Assembly: GCA_013112725.1 (NCBI GenBank)
Contig: JABFFZ010000036.1
Coordinates: forward strand, 1 to 50,815
Length of the DNA stretch: 50,815 nucleotides
DNA from: Chloroflexota bacterium
GTDB taxonomy: Bacteria > Chloroflexota > Anaerolineae > Promineifilales > Promineifilaceae
Direction: 5' to 3'
Shown: positions 8,478 to 17,347 of the stretch, piece by piece
How the letters are laid out: the number at the start of each line of letters is the position of its first letter
How positions within the stretch are numbered: position 1 is the first letter of the stretch
The notes under the pieces: model-generated
What the model was told of the DNA's origin: nothing
What the model saw: only the letters and a program-made list of their open reading frames with translations
Database searches by the model: none
Made by a program: the position numbers and the translations under genes

Positions 8478-9431
8478 ATTATCAGCCAACGGCCGTCTCG
8501 CATACACCGTAAACAAATCGCCAAAATTCACGGGCACGGCCGTACTGCCCAACCGTAATCCATGCACCAACTTCGTTGCCACCGCACCTAAATATCGGTT
8601 CAGCCCGCCCAGGCGCGAGGCCACATAATTCAGCCGCAAATAACGCCCCTGTGCGCCCGACCAGACCACTTCAAACCCATTCTGGCGCAGCATCTCCGCC
8701 AGAGTGCGTTGGCTGAAATACTGCACATGCATATCCATCAGCCAGGGCCAGCGCGACCCCATCAGCCGAGCCGCCAGACTACTGCTGTCCATGGTGTGCA
8801 CCACAATCCAACCGCCGGGGCGCAGCAGCCGATACGCCTTCGCCAGTTCTCCTGAAGGGTCGGCCAGATGTTCAATCACATCCCACATGGTGATCACATC
8901 AAACGACATCGGCTGGAGTTCCGCATGATCCAGCGTACCATGCAGCACCGGCAGCCCATTGGCCTGGGCCACGCCCGCGCCCCAGGCCGAAGGTTCCACG
9001 CCACACGCCTGCCAGCCATGGGCCATGGCTACCTCCACAAAAACGCCAATGTACGCACCCACATCCAGCAGGGTGCGGGCCGAAGCGGCTTCGGGGCCAC
9101 CGTTGGCCGGGCCGGTAAATTTTTCCATGGCGTACAAATGTTTACGAAACGTCAGCTCCCGCCCCAGTCGTTCTTCCACATAGGTATTGTCTTCAACGGC
9201 CGTGTATGCCGCCAACAATTCTTCATCCGTCCACCGGGGATTGGCATAGATATGCCCACAATGATTACACTGCACAATACGCGCATGGCTGCCATACCCG
9301 GCATGCGTACAAGAAAACGCATCGGCGGCCAACACACGATGATCTTGCCCGATAGTTGCATACTGCCCGGTAGCCGGGTAACGCACTTTGTAATCATCGT
9401 GACCACACAAATTACATCTTACATCCATCAT
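8475..9431 (-). CDS. Class I SAM-dependent methyltransferase with zinc-ribbon-like N-terminus
   Basis: A 318-residue protein. The N-terminus has CNLCG at residues 5-9 and CNHCGHIYANPRW near 55-67, two CxxC pairs typical of methyltransferases acting in sugar-nucleotide or O-antigen pathways. The Methyltransf_23-like core follows: TLLDVGAYIGVF (motif I), CGVEPS (motif II), FDVITMWDVIEHLADP (motif IV with the VIEH signature) and LLRPGGWIVVHT. Its ATG (9431) overlaps the stop of the upstream mannosyltransferase-like gene by four bases. It probably methylates a glycan or nucleotide-linked sugar in the same pathway (inference). The substrate cannot be read from sequence. Confidence 0.82.
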   Translation of the reverse strand: MMDVRCNLCGHDDYKVRYPATGQYATIGQDHRVLAADAFSCTHAGYGSHARIVQCNHCGHIYANPRWTDEELLAAYTAVEDNTYVEERLGRELTFRKHLYAMEKFTGPANGGPEAASARTLLDVGAYIGVFVEVAMAHGWQACGVEPSAWGAGVAQANGLPVLHGTLDHAELQPMSFDVITMWDVIEHLADPSGELAKAYRLLRPGGWIVVHTMDSSSLAARLMGSRWPWLMDMHVQYFSQRTLAEMLRQNGFEVVWSGAQGRYLRLNYVASRLGGLNRYLGAVATKLVHGLRLGSTAVPVNFGDLFTVYARRPLADN

Positions 9432-10195
9432 GATAGCGAAACAGGCACCTCCGGCCGGCGTGGTTCTCCTCGGCGCAGCCGCCGCACAAACAGGCGAAAT
9501 ACCGTATACTGCGCCTTAAAAACCTCATTCCGGGAAATTTTGGTTTTCCCTTTGCGCCGATCTTCAAAAATAATGGGCACTTCCCCCACCTGCCAGCCGC
9601 GCCGCTGGCACAAAAACAGCATCTCCACCAAAAAAGAGTAACCGCTGGAAAAAATCTGCTCCAACGGAATAGATTCCAACACCTCACGCCGATACAGCCG
9701 AAAACCGGCCGTTGCATCCTTGGCCTTCAAGCCCAACAAAAAGCGGGCGACAAAATTAGCGCCCCGGCTCAATATGACACGCTTCCAGGTACAATTTTGC
9801 TGCCCACCACCCGGCACATAACGGGAACCAATAACCACATGTTTATACTGGCTCATTGCTATCATCGCCGGGATATAACGCGGATTATGTGAGAAGTCAG
9901 CATCCATTGTCATTACGTTGCGGGTGTTCAGCGTAATCGCGTACCGGAATCCGGCAATGTAGGCCGTGCCCAACCCCATCTTACCGGGGCGATGCACTAC
10001 GTGAACCGCTTCCGGGTATTGTCTGGCCCAATCGTCAGCCAATTTTCCCGTACCATCTGGGGAATTATCATCCACCACAATGACCCCTACCGGCACCGGC
10101 AGGCCAAGTAGTTGCGTGAGCAACTCGTCTATATTGTCAACCTCGTTGTAAGTAGGAACAATTACAAATGTGTCTATGGCGCTCATGTGCGTCAT
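9428..10195 (-). CDS. Polyprenol-phosphate mannosyltransferase-like GT2 (DPM1 family)
   Basis: A 255-residue enzyme matching dolichyl/polyprenol-phosphate mannose synthases. FVIVPTYNEVDNIDELL opens the domain, VVDDNSPDGTGKLAD holds the conserved Asp residues, MTMDADFSHNPRYIP contains the DAD-S-H-P catalytic motif, and VIGSRYVPGGG and AKDATAGFRLYRR follow. There is no C-terminal membrane domain, as in the soluble class. It would transfer a hexose, probably mannose, from GDP-sugar to a polyprenyl phosphate, giving the donor for the GT-C enzymes. First gene of the operon, with a promoter just upstream. ATG at 10195 or 10186; GAGGAG is 2 nt from the first and 11 nt from the second, so 10186 may be the true start. 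Confidence 0.85.
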   Translation of the reverse strand: MTHMSAIDTFVIVPTYNEVDNIDELLTQLLGLPVPVGVIVVDDNSPDGTGKLADDWARQYPEAVHVVHRPGKMGLGTAYIAGFRYAITLNTRNVMTMDADFSHNPRYIPAMIAMSQYKHVVIGSRYVPGGGQQNCTWKRVILSRGANFVARFLLGLKAKDATAGFRLYRREVLESIPLEQIFSSGYSFLVEMLFLCQRRGWQVGEVPIIFEDRRKGKTKISRNEVFKAQYTVFRLFVRRLRRGEPRRPEVPVSLS

Positions 10196-10215
10196 ATCTC
10201 CTCATAAAATGAGCG

Positions 10216-10244
10216 ATTGTAGCCATTTTGCCAGGGGTGGGCAA
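10216..10244 (-). promoter_or_regulatory. Candidate sigma-70 promoter of the glycosylation operon
   Basis: On the minus strand TTGCCC (10244-10239) is followed after 17 nt by TACAAT (10221-10216), four and five matches to consensus. Transcription would start near 10209, giving a leader of about 14 nt before the first ATG. Confidence 0.5.
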
Positions 10245-10290
10245 AGGGACAACCCGCAATTGGGTCTAAAGTCATATGCTCGCATGCACA

Positions 10291-10319
10291 TTGACAAATT
10301 GTTACCAGGCCCTCATATT
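10291..10319 (+). promoter_or_regulatory. Candidate sigma-70 promoter of the HAD hydrolase gene
   Basis: A perfect TTGACA (10291-10296) is followed after 17 nt by CATATT (10314-10319, four of six). Transcription would start near 10326, leaving a leader of about 68 nt that ends in AAGGAG before the ATG at 10394. Confidence 0.5.
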
Positions 10320-10393
10320 GAGGTAAAATTTCTAGGAAGGTCAACTTTTTGCGAGAGGTTGAACTCCCCATCATAGAGTCATAAGGAGTATCT

Positions 10394-11152
10394 ATGACCC
10401 AACACATTAAAGCCGTATTTTTTGATCTGGATGGAACCCTCCGCATTCCATCACCGGGGCCAACGGCCGCGTTTATTCACTTTGCCCGCTCGCTGGATAT
10501 TGAAATTCCACCGGCAGCCGAACACCGTGTGAAAGTATGGGCACACGAATACTGGGGCCATGAAACGCTGGTAAAGCAAGATATGGAACAGTATGATATT
10601 GATGGCTTTTGGATTAACTACTCTAAACAATTACTGGAAAAAGTAGACGCCAGGCAGGATTTGACAACACGGGCTGCCCTGGTGCGGCAGTGGTTTGAAA
10701 CGGAATACAAACCGCAGGTGGCCTGTGCGCCAGGCGCTAAACAACTTTTGGCAACGCTGAAACAGGCTGGTTACATTGTAGGCCTGATTTCTAATCGTCC
10801 GAATCCGCTGCATGACGATGTGACCCAGCTTGGCTTGAATGAATTTTTTGATCTGATGTTGGCTGCCGGCGAAATTGGCTATTGGAAGCCAGATCCCAAA
10901 ATCTTTTGGCACGTCATATCACGCTTTAATGGTTTACGCGCCGAGGAATGCCTGTATGTGGGGGATAATTATTTTGCCGACGGCCGTGGTGCGGCTGCCG
11001 CAGGCATGATACCGGTGTTGTATGACCCGGAAGATTTATATGGGGAATCGGTTTACCCCGTTTACCGGCGTATCCGGCACATGACTGATGTGCTGCAAAT
11101 TTTGTCAGAGAATGGCCTCAGGTCGGCAATCGGTAATCGGCTGTTCAGTTAA
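10394..11152 (+). CDS. HAD-superfamily hydrolase (phosphatase-like)
   Basis: A 252-residue protein with the four HAD motifs: FFDLDGTL with Asp11 and Asp13 (nucleophile and acid/base), LISNRP near 136-141 (motif II), WKPDPKIF near 164-171 (motif III Lys) and YVGDNYFADGRGA near 193-205 (motif IV Asp). The helical insert after motif I (residues 25-100) is a C1-type cap, as in phosphoglycolate phosphatase and haloacid dehalogenase relatives. ATG is preceded by AAGGAG. Transcribed alone and divergently from the glycosylation operon. One octamer in motif IV encodes DGR. Substrate unknown. Confidence 0.82.
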   Translation: MTQHIKAVFFDLDGTLRIPSPGPTAAFIHFARSLDIEIPPAAEHRVKVWAHEYWGHETLVKQDMEQYDIDGFWINYSKQLLEKVDARQDLTTRAALVRQWFETEYKPQVACAPGAKQLLATLKQAGYIVGLISNRPNPLHDDVTQLGLNEFFDLMLAAGEIGYWKPDPKIFWHVISRFNGLRAEECLYVGDNYFADGRGAAAAGMIPVLYDPEDLYGESVYPVYRRIRHMTDVLQILSENGLRSAIGNRLFS

Positions 11153-11164
11153 CGATCACCGAGA

Positions 11165-12400
11165 TCATCTGCTCACGCCGGGCACATCACCTGAAATAAG
11201 CCCTTTTTGAATGGCCTCTTCTACGGAGAGGCCTTTATTTTGGTCGTCATCCTCTGTTTCGGAGAAATCCAGCACATCATCCCAAAATGCATCTACGTCT
11301 GCGCCAACGTCAACAGCCCCACCTGCCAACAAAGCCGCCAGCTCATCTGCGCCCATGTCCAGTGCCGCCACTGGCTCATCAACCGGTGCGCCGGGTTCCG
11401 CCTCCGCGCCGATAATGGTGATGTTAACCGGCAGATTTTCTGCCGGCGCCAGTTCAAGTTCCTCTGGCTCATCTACTTTCGGTAGCGGTAACGACATTGG
11501 TTGGGTGGGCGGCTCAACAACCGGTTGGGGGGTAACAGCCGGCCGTTGCTTTTCAACTGCTCTGGGTAGCGGTGTTTGTTTAAGAGGGGCATGTACGGCC
11601 GTTGCCGGCAACAACACCTGCAAATCCTTAATCGCGCGCTGGGTAAACACCCAAATGGTACCAATGCGACCCCGGCGGGCGGCGGCATCAAAAAACAATG
11701 TCAGAAAGTGCTGTTCACCGATATTGGCGCAGTACAACTCCAGACGTGAACCGGCATGATATTGCAGCGTAAATGGCTCCTTGCTGCCAATCTCCCGCGC
11801 TAACAAAAAACTGTCGCTGACATTGCGGGCAATAATGGCCGCCAGCTTTTCCTGGTCAATTCTTGGCCCGCTGCCCACACTGTGCAGCACCTGCCCATGG
11901 ATGGCCGACAACACCAACTGCAACGCGCCCGTGTCCACCCGCAACGTTTCCAGCCGTTTACGCAAATCTTCGGTCATGGTGAAGGGAGTCACGGCCGTAG
12001 CTATCGCTATTGGCGGGGCCGGTTCATCACCGTGGAGGGCTTTATTGACGGCCGTTAACACATCATCCGTATCCAATGGCTTCTGAAAATACTGGAAGAC
12101 CCCCAAATCTGCCGCCTCTTTACGCCCCTGCGCCGTTGCATACGCCGTAATCATAATCACCGGCAAATTCAGCCCCAATCGCCGCGCCCGGCGAATCAAA
12201 TCAAACCCACTCATCCCTGGCAAGCGCACATCGGTAATCAACAAATCAAACATCCCCCGGCGCAGTTCCAGCAACCCTTCTTCCGCCGAAGGTACCGCCA
12301 ATACTTCATAATCCTGGCTGGACAATTGCAGCATGGAGCGCAGAAACTCCAACATCTCAAAATGATCATCCACCACCAAAATATGTTTCACATCCGCCAT
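11165..12400 (-). CDS. Response regulator with roadblock/LC7-like domain
   Basis: A 411-residue protein. Residues 1-125 form a receiver domain with the acidic pair Asp11-Asp12, phospho-acceptor Asp57 (LLITDVRLPG), the switch Thr in MITAYA and Lys107 (FQKPL). Residues about 140-260 (LETLRVDTGALQLVLSAI... GSRLELYCANIG) look like a roadblock/LC7 domain, a regulator of small GTPases such as MglA. The rest is low-complexity, proline-rich and acidic. ATG at 12400 is chosen because GGTGGAG precedes it; TTG at 12415 is possible. No histidine kinase is adjacent. A link to polarity or motility signalling is only inferred from the domain pair. Confidence 0.75.
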   Translation of the reverse strand: MADVKHILVVDDHFEMLEFLRSMLQLSSQDYEVLAVPSAEEGLLELRRGMFDLLITDVRLPGMSGFDLIRRARRLGLNLPVIMITAYATAQGRKEAADLGVFQYFQKPLDTDDVLTAVNKALHGDEPAPPIAIATAVTPFTMTEDLRKRLETLRVDTGALQLVLSAIHGQVLHSVGSGPRIDQEKLAAIIARNVSDSFLLAREIGSKEPFTLQYHAGSRLELYCANIGEQHFLTLFFDAAARRGRIGTIWVFTQRAIKDLQVLLPATAVHAPLKQTPLPRAVEKQRPAVTPQPVVEPPTQPMSLPLPKVDEPEELELAPAENLPVNITIIGAEAEPGAPVDEPVAALDMGADELAALLAGGAVDVGADVDAFWDDVLDFSETEDDDQNKGLSVEEAIQKGLISGDVPGVSR

Positions 12401-12477
12401 ACCATACTCCACCAATTATCACCTGCTATGGCCATCATTATAGAGGGTAACTTACCCAGAAGACAACAATACAAAAT

Positions 12478-12497
12478 GACCCGCAATTGCGGGTCAT
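12478..12497. terminator. Palindromic hairpin between opp operon end and response regulator
   Basis: TGACCCGCAATTGCGGGTCA is a 20-bp perfect palindrome lying after the last opp gene (ends 12530, minus strand). On that strand it is followed by a T-rich stretch (TTTTGTATT), so it may terminate the opp transcript. Confidence 0.55.
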
Positions 12498-12529
12498 CAT
12501 TTCAAAACAGGTGCAGCACAACCCTGTGC

Positions 12530-13618
12530 CTATTCAACCTCAGCGACAAAGGCCACCTTGCTATGGCGCACTTTATCAATTGTTAGCTTACTGGCGCCCT
12601 TCTCCCCGGTTTCCAACAACCAGCAAGCCGCATAATGCTCATTTCCATAATCCTTAAATGGTGGGGTTTCCTGAGAACACTTGTCAAAAGCTAACGGACA
12701 GCGCGTATGAAAACGACACCCCTTGGGCGGGTTTAACGGGCTGGGTACTTCTCCCTGCAAAATAACTCGCTGCCGCTTCAGCGTCGGATCAGGAATCGGA
12801 ATAGCCGACATCAGTGATTGCGTGTAAGGATGCAATGGATCTTCATACAAGTCATCCCGTGAAGCCATCTCCACCATCTTGCCCAGATACATCACCCCCA
12901 CCCGGTCACTAAAATGCTCCACCACACTCAGATTATGGGCAATAAACAGGTATGTCAGGCCAAAATCCCGCTGCAGCTCCTTCAGGATATTCAACACCTG
13001 CGCCTGAATAGAAACATCCAGCGCCGAAACCGGTTCATCACATACAATAAACTTGGGCTGCAAAGCCAATGCCCGCGCAATCCCAATACGCTGTCGCTGC
13101 CCGCCCGAAAATTCATGTGGATAACGCCGCGCGTGTTCCGCTCGCATACCCACACGAGTTAACATCTCCACCACAATATCGTAGCGTTCCTGACCACTTT
13201 TATTGGTGTGAATACGCAGCCCCTCTGAAATACTTTCACCAATAGGCATACGCGGGTCAAGTGATGAGTATGGGTCTTGAAAAATGATCTGCATATTACG
13301 CCGCATCTTTTTCATTTCCGATGCGTTCAGCGTAGACAAATCCTTACCATCAAAGATAACGTGGCCATCTGTGGGTGGGATCAAATTTAAGATAGTACGC
13401 CCCACCGTTGTCTTGCCACAGCCAGACTCTCCTACCAACCCCAACGTTTCCCCTTCATAAACAAAAAAGGAAACATCATCCACCGCCTTAACCCAGGCGC
13501 GCACCCGTTGCAGCAAACCGCCGCGCACGGGAAAGTATTTCACCAAATTATTTACTTCTAATAATTTACGTCTTTCCTGTGAAACGCTTGCCCCGTTTTT
13601 CTTTATTTCGTCCACCAT
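12530..13618 (-). CDS. Oligopeptide/dipeptide ABC transporter ATPase (OppF/DppF type)
   Basis: A 362-residue ABC ATPase. [12 protein letters not shown] (Walker A, residues about 60-71), the Q-loop [13 protein letters not shown], the signature [15 protein letters not shown], Walker [15 protein letters not shown] and the switch His in FIAHNLSVV are all intact. The C-terminal peptide-transporter extension [12 protein letters not shown] plus [14 protein letters not shown] is diagnostic of Opp/Dpp ATPases, where cysteines of that extension bind an Fe-S cluster in some members. ATG is preceded by GAGGAG. It pairs with the OppD-type ATPase encoded 31 bp upstream to power peptide import. Confidence 0.9.
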   Translation of the reverse strand: MVDEIKKNGASVSQERRKLLEVNNLVKYFPVRGGLLQRVRAWVKAVDDVSFFVYEGETLGLVGESGCGKTTVGRTILNLIPPTDGHVIFDGKDLSTLNASEMKKMRRNMQIIFQDPYSSLDPRMPIGESISEGLRIHTNKSGQERYDIVVEMLTRVGMRAEHARRYPHEFSGGQRQRIGIARALALQPKFIVCDEPVSALDVSIQAQVLNILKELQRDFGLTYLFIAHNLSVVEHFSDRVGVMYLGKMVEMASRDDLYEDPLHPYTQSLMSAIPIPDPTLKRQRVILQGEVPSPLNPPKGCRFHTRCPLAFDKCSQETPPFKDYGNEHYAACWLLETGEKGASKLTIDKVRHSKVAFVAEVE

Positions 13619-13649
13619 GATTGTTATTCTCCTCAGCCCTCAAACTAAC

Positions 13650-14636
13650 TTACTCATACAACCAGCAGCGGGCCGTATGACCCGGAGCAACCAGTTTTAA
13701 TTGTGGTTCTTCTTCAGTACATTTGGTCAACTGGTTCTCAATGCGAGCCAGGCATCGTGGCGCAAATTTGCATCCAGGTGGTAGATCGACCAGATTAGGC
13801 ACTGAACCAGGGATCGTGACCAACTCTTTATCCGTTTCCCCCAGTACTGGCGTCGAGCCAATCAGTGCTGCCGTATACGGATGCTTGGGTGACTGGAACA
13901 ATTCTATAACAGGCGCTTCTTCAACCACCCGGCCAGCATACATCACTGTAACCCGATCACACATCTCGGCCACCACACCCAGATCATGGGTAATCAGGAT
14001 GATGGATGTCTCCATTTTGGACTTCAGATTACGCATCAGGTCTAAAATCTGGGCTTGAATGGTTACATCCAGGGCGGTAGTTGGTTCATCGGCGATCAGC
14101 AATTCTGGTAAACACGCCAGAGCCATAGCAATCATTACACGCTGCGACATACCACCCGACAACTCATGCGGGAATGCCTTGATGCGTGATTCAGGCTCAG
14201 GAATACCCACCATAGCCAACAGTTCAATAGCCCGCTTTTCACCAGCCTCTTTACCCAAATCTTGATGAATGTCTAAGACCTCAGACAGTTGGTCACCCAC
14301 ACGAAAAACCGGGTTTAAGCAGCTTTGTGGCTGTTGGAAAATCATGGAAATACGGTTGCCCCGTATTTTGGTCATGGCAGATTCCGGCACCTTCAAGATG
14401 TCCTCACCGTCAAAAATCACTTCACCTTCCAAAATTTTCCCCGGCTGACCAATCAGGCGCATAATGGAAAGAGACATGACGCTCTTTCCGCAACCGGATT
14501 CGCCTACCACCCCCATGACTTCGCCTCGCCTGACGGTCAAATCCACCCCATCAACAGCCCTGACCACACCAGCTTCGGTGAAGAACTGTGTTTTTAGCCC
14601 TTTGATTTCGAGGATGTTATTGTTGTTTTGCTCCAC
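13650..14636 (-). CDS. Oligopeptide/dipeptide ABC transporter ATPase (OppD/DppD type)
   Basis: A 328-residue ABC ATPase with Walker [13 protein letters not shown]-loop [12 protein letters not shown], signature [15 protein letters not shown], Walker [15 protein letters not shown] and switch His in [11 protein letters not shown]. The C-terminal [12 protein letters not shown] and [14 protein letters not shown] stretch matches the OppD side of the heterodimer. The start is GTG at 14636 with GAGAGAA upstream. It lies 27 bp after the permease gene in the same operon. It works on the cytoplasmic face with the two permeases. Confidence 0.9.
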   Translation of the reverse strand: MEQNNNNILEIKGLKTQFFTEAGVVRAVDGVDLTVRRGEVMGVVGESGCGKSVMSLSIMRLIGQPGKILEGEVIFDGEDILKVPESAMTKIRGNRISMIFQQPQSCLNPVFRVGDQLSEVLDIHQDLGKEAGEKRAIELLAMVGIPEPESRIKAFPHELSGGMSQRVMIAMALACLPELLIADEPTTALDVTIQAQILDLMRNLKSKMETSIILITHDLGVVAEMCDRVTVMYAGRVVEEAPVIELFQSPKHPYTAALIGSTPVLGETDKELVTIPGSVPNLVDLPPGCKFAPRCLARIENQLTKCTEEEPQLKLVAPGHTARCWLYE

Positions 14637-14663
14637 TTCTCTCTACCTTCTTCCCTAATGTGC

Positions 14664-15641
14664 CTATAGCTTTAGGCGTGGGTCTAAAGCGTCCCGTAAA
14701 CCATCACCTAAATAGTTGAAAGACAATACCGTTATAAAAATGAGCATACCCGGATACAACGCCTTCCAGGGCGCCATGAACATATCTTTTTGCACATCTT
14801 GTAGCATATTTCCCCATGTAGCGACCGGGGGTTGCACACCAAAACCTAAAAAGCTTAAGGCTGACTCCAGCAGAATAACCCCACCCAAGCCCAAAGTGGC
14901 GCTGACAATGATTGGCGGAATGGCATTGGGCATCATGTGCCGGGTGATAATCTGAAGATTACTCATGCCTAAGGCGCGTGATGCTTCGGCAAATTCCATA
15001 TTGCGCAGTTTTAGCACTTCCGCCCGCGCCAAACGGCAGGCGCCCGTCCAACCCAAGAGGGCCAAGATGACGATAATCACAAAAGCCTGACTCCATTCAG
15101 GTGGCAAAAACGAGACGCGGATATTACGTAAGAGTGACGACAACACTAATAACAGAGGGAGGGAGGGCAGAATGATGATGAATTCGACAATCCGCTGAAT
15201 GACGCTGTCTGCCCAACGGCCGTAATACCCCGACACCGCCCCAATAAACAAGCCAAACGCCTCGGCAATCAACGTAACCGTAAAGGCGATAGTTAATGAC
15301 AGACGGCCGGCCACCATCAAGCGATATAACACATCCCGCCCCAACTCATCTGTTCCCAGAGGATGCTCACGTGATGGCGGCATATTCCGCGAGGCCAGGT
15401 CTTGCGTATCCCGGCTGTAATTCATGTATTCACCACGGGAGACATTATAGTAGGTCCGGCGCGCCATAATTTCTGGGCCAATCAACACAACCAGGATAAT
15501 CGTAGCCAACACAATTAAACTGGCTGTCGCCAACTTATGCCGGCGCAGTCGGTTCCAATAGGTGATAATCAGCGGCTCCGGTTTACCGGTAAGCATCGCT
15601 TCAGATTGAAGAGCATCAATGTCGATCTTGCTAACGGTCAT
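14664..15641 (-). CDS. Peptide ABC transporter permease (OppC/DppC type)
   Basis: A 325-residue membrane protein. An N-terminal OppC_N-like segment (YWNRLRRHKLATASLIVLAT) contains the first helix, followed by HPLGTDELGRDVLYRLMVAGRLS, the hallmark of OppC/DppC. The EAA loop reads EFAEASRALGMSNLQIITRHMMPNAIPP, where the ATPase docks. Five to six membrane helices. ATG has GGGAG 8 nt upstream. It forms the channel with the OppB-type permease encoded 67 bp upstream. One octamer lies inside (15.2 kb). Confidence 0.9.
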   Translation of the reverse strand: MTVSKIDIDALQSEAMLTGKPEPLIITYWNRLRRHKLATASLIVLATIILVVLIGPEIMARRTYYNVSRGEYMNYSRDTQDLASRNMPPSREHPLGTDELGRDVLYRLMVAGRLSLTIAFTVTLIAEAFGLFIGAVSGYYGRWADSVIQRIVEFIIILPSLPLLLVLSSLLRNIRVSFLPPEWSQAFVIIVILALLGWTGACRLARAEVLKLRNMEFAEASRALGMSNLQIITRHMMPNAIPPIIVSATLGLGGVILLESALSFLGFGVQPPVATWGNMLQDVQKDMFMAPWKALYPGMLIFITVLSFNYLGDGLRDALDPRLKL

Positions 15642-15708
15642 AGGAGTTCTCCCTCAAGTCAACAACCAGGCTTTTCGTCAAAACCTGGTTGCTTGTTTCT
15701 CGTGTGAA

Positions 15709-16896
15709 TTAACCAAAACGGATACGTGGGTCTACAATTGTATAAAGAATATCACCAATCAAGGTCGCAATAACAACCAAAATAGCAGTAATGAATAACA
15801 AGGCCATGACAATAGGCCAGTCATCGCGGCTCAAGGCGTCAATGTACAATCGCCCCATACCCGGATAATTAAAAATCGTCTCGGTAATAATGGCGCCGCC
15901 GAAGATGCCTGGTATCTGGAAAACTACAATGGTGATAATGGGGATCAAAGCATTACGAAAGGCATGTCTCATAATAACGGCGCGCTCCCGTAAGCCCTTG
16001 GACCGGGCAGTGCGTACATAATCCTGGCGCAGCACCTCCAACATTGAAGAACGCATATAGCGGCTCCAGCCAGCCAGGTAAAGTAACGTCAGCACCATAA
16101 CCGGCAATACTAAATGGATGGCTCGATCAGCCAGCGTATAAGGCTGTATATTCAGCACGTCTTGAATGCTGCCGGGCAGCACCCGCTGTGTAAACACATC
16201 TCCAGTGGGGAAATAAGGCAATCCCCACCTTTGAAATTGCAGACCAAATAGAATAATAACCAACAGGCCAAACCAAAATACGGGCATGGCAATGCCAAAA
16301 AAGCTAAATGTCGTAGCCACATAATCCAGCACGGAATATTGTCTCACGGCGGAAATGATGCCAATAGGAATGGCAATAACCAGTGAAATCACCGTTACCG
16401 TTGTCATCAAAATGAGTGTGTTCATGAGACGGCTACCAATAATCGAAGTAACTGTTTGCCCACGCGCCAATGCCCAGGACTCACCCCAATCCCAACGCAG
16501 CACACCTTCACGGCATGGCGCTCTTTTGGCTGGATCTGCGCCCGCATTGGTGCCTGCGGCAGCCTGACAGGTGGGTGACTGGTAATCACGCCAGGTACCG
16601 GTGATGAACAAGTTGTTTTTCGCGTCCGGGTTGCCAACAGCATCACCCACTTCATCCAGCCAATCTTCGCCAAACAACCAGGTTAGATAAGCCAGGTACA
16701 TGGGCTTATTCAGGCCCAGCGTTGCCTCTATCCGGGCAATTTCTTGCGGGCTTAGCCGGCTTTTGGCATCGGCGGCCAGGTTTAGGCCAGATAAAGGGCC
16801 ACCGGGTACCGCATTTAACATGAGATAAATGGCAATCGTAGCCAAAATGACCACCAATACCATTTGAAGCGCCCGCCGTATGAGATAATTGGTCAT
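15709..16896 (-). CDS. Peptide ABC transporter permease (OppB/DppB type)
   Basis: A 395-residue permease. YLIRRALQMVLVVILATIAI is the classic first helix of OppB/DppB and VPGGP follows. The EAA loop reads YVRTARSKGLRERAVIMRHAFRNALIPI, and TETIFNYPGMGRLYIDAL near the end is family-specific. About 60 residues between helices 1 and 2 (NPDAKNNLFITGTWRDY... CREGVLRWDWG) make this longer than the usual 306-340 residues, an extended outer loop seen in a subset of these permeases. ATG has AGGAGG upstream. First of the four-gene BCDF block after the binding protein. Confidence 0.9.
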   Translation of the reverse strand: MTNYLIRRALQMVLVVILATIAIYLMLNAVPGGPLSGLNLAADAKSRLSPQEIARIEATLGLNKPMYLAYLTWLFGEDWLDEVGDAVGNPDAKNNLFITGTWRDYQSPTCQAAAGTNAGADPAKRAPCREGVLRWDWGESWALARGQTVTSIIGSRLMNTLILMTTVTVISLVIAIPIGIISAVRQYSVLDYVATTFSFFGIAMPVFWFGLLVIILFGLQFQRWGLPYFPTGDVFTQRVLPGSIQDVLNIQPYTLADRAIHLVLPVMVLTLLYLAGWSRYMRSSMLEVLRQDYVRTARSKGLRERAVIMRHAFRNALIPIITIVVFQIPGIFGGAIITETIFNYPGMGRLYIDALSRDDWPIVMALLFITAILVVIATLIGDILYTIVDPRIRFG

Positions 16897-17276
16897 CGGA
16901 TACCTCCTGGCAAGATGATCACCTTGCCTGAATCGGTTAATTAACCCGTTCTACGTATGCTGCACATCATTTCCATAATACTGAGAATACTGAGAACATC
17001 AGGACATCTTTTATGGTTGCCCTGAGGGCAGGCCCATGGCGCCACCCCTGCCCCAAACGAAACGTTAAATGAAATGGCAGATTCCCCAGATGCACCTTAT
17101 CTAGCATTTGAGGATACCCACCTTATCATTGCCTCAGCAATGTAATATGGACAGGAACTTCTCAGGTTTATTTATGTATGCGTGCATGTGGATGCGGCCA
17201 AAAGCCAGTGATTGTATGGAAGGAATCGGGAAATAGTGCATCCATGGCAAGATTGTATCAAAGCACATGGAAGAAA
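16897..17276. other. Intergenic region between binding-protein and permease genes
   Basis: About 380 bp without a credible gene. It holds a short palindrome GGTTAATTAACC near 16935, a repeated AATACTGAG pair near 16979, and a GC-rich stretch near 17020-17070. No clear consensus promoter was found for the permease block, so readthrough from the binding-protein transcript is the simplest reading. Confidence 0.5.
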
Positions 17277-17325
17277 CCAAAAAAATTACAATTAGTGGCA
17301 GCGCCATCTCTGGCGCTGCCACTAA
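17277..17325 (-). terminator. Hairpin terminator after the peptide-binding protein gene
   Basis: TTAGTGGCAGCGCC (17292-17305) pairs perfectly over 14 bp with GGCGCTGCCACTAA (17312-17325), and on the minus strand a T-rich tail (TTGTAATTTTTTT) follows. It lies 22 bp beyond the stop of the binding-protein gene. Such a partial terminator would allow more binding protein than permease to be made. Confidence 0.75.
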
Positions 17326-17347
17326 CTACATCATTCAAAGCACCGCA

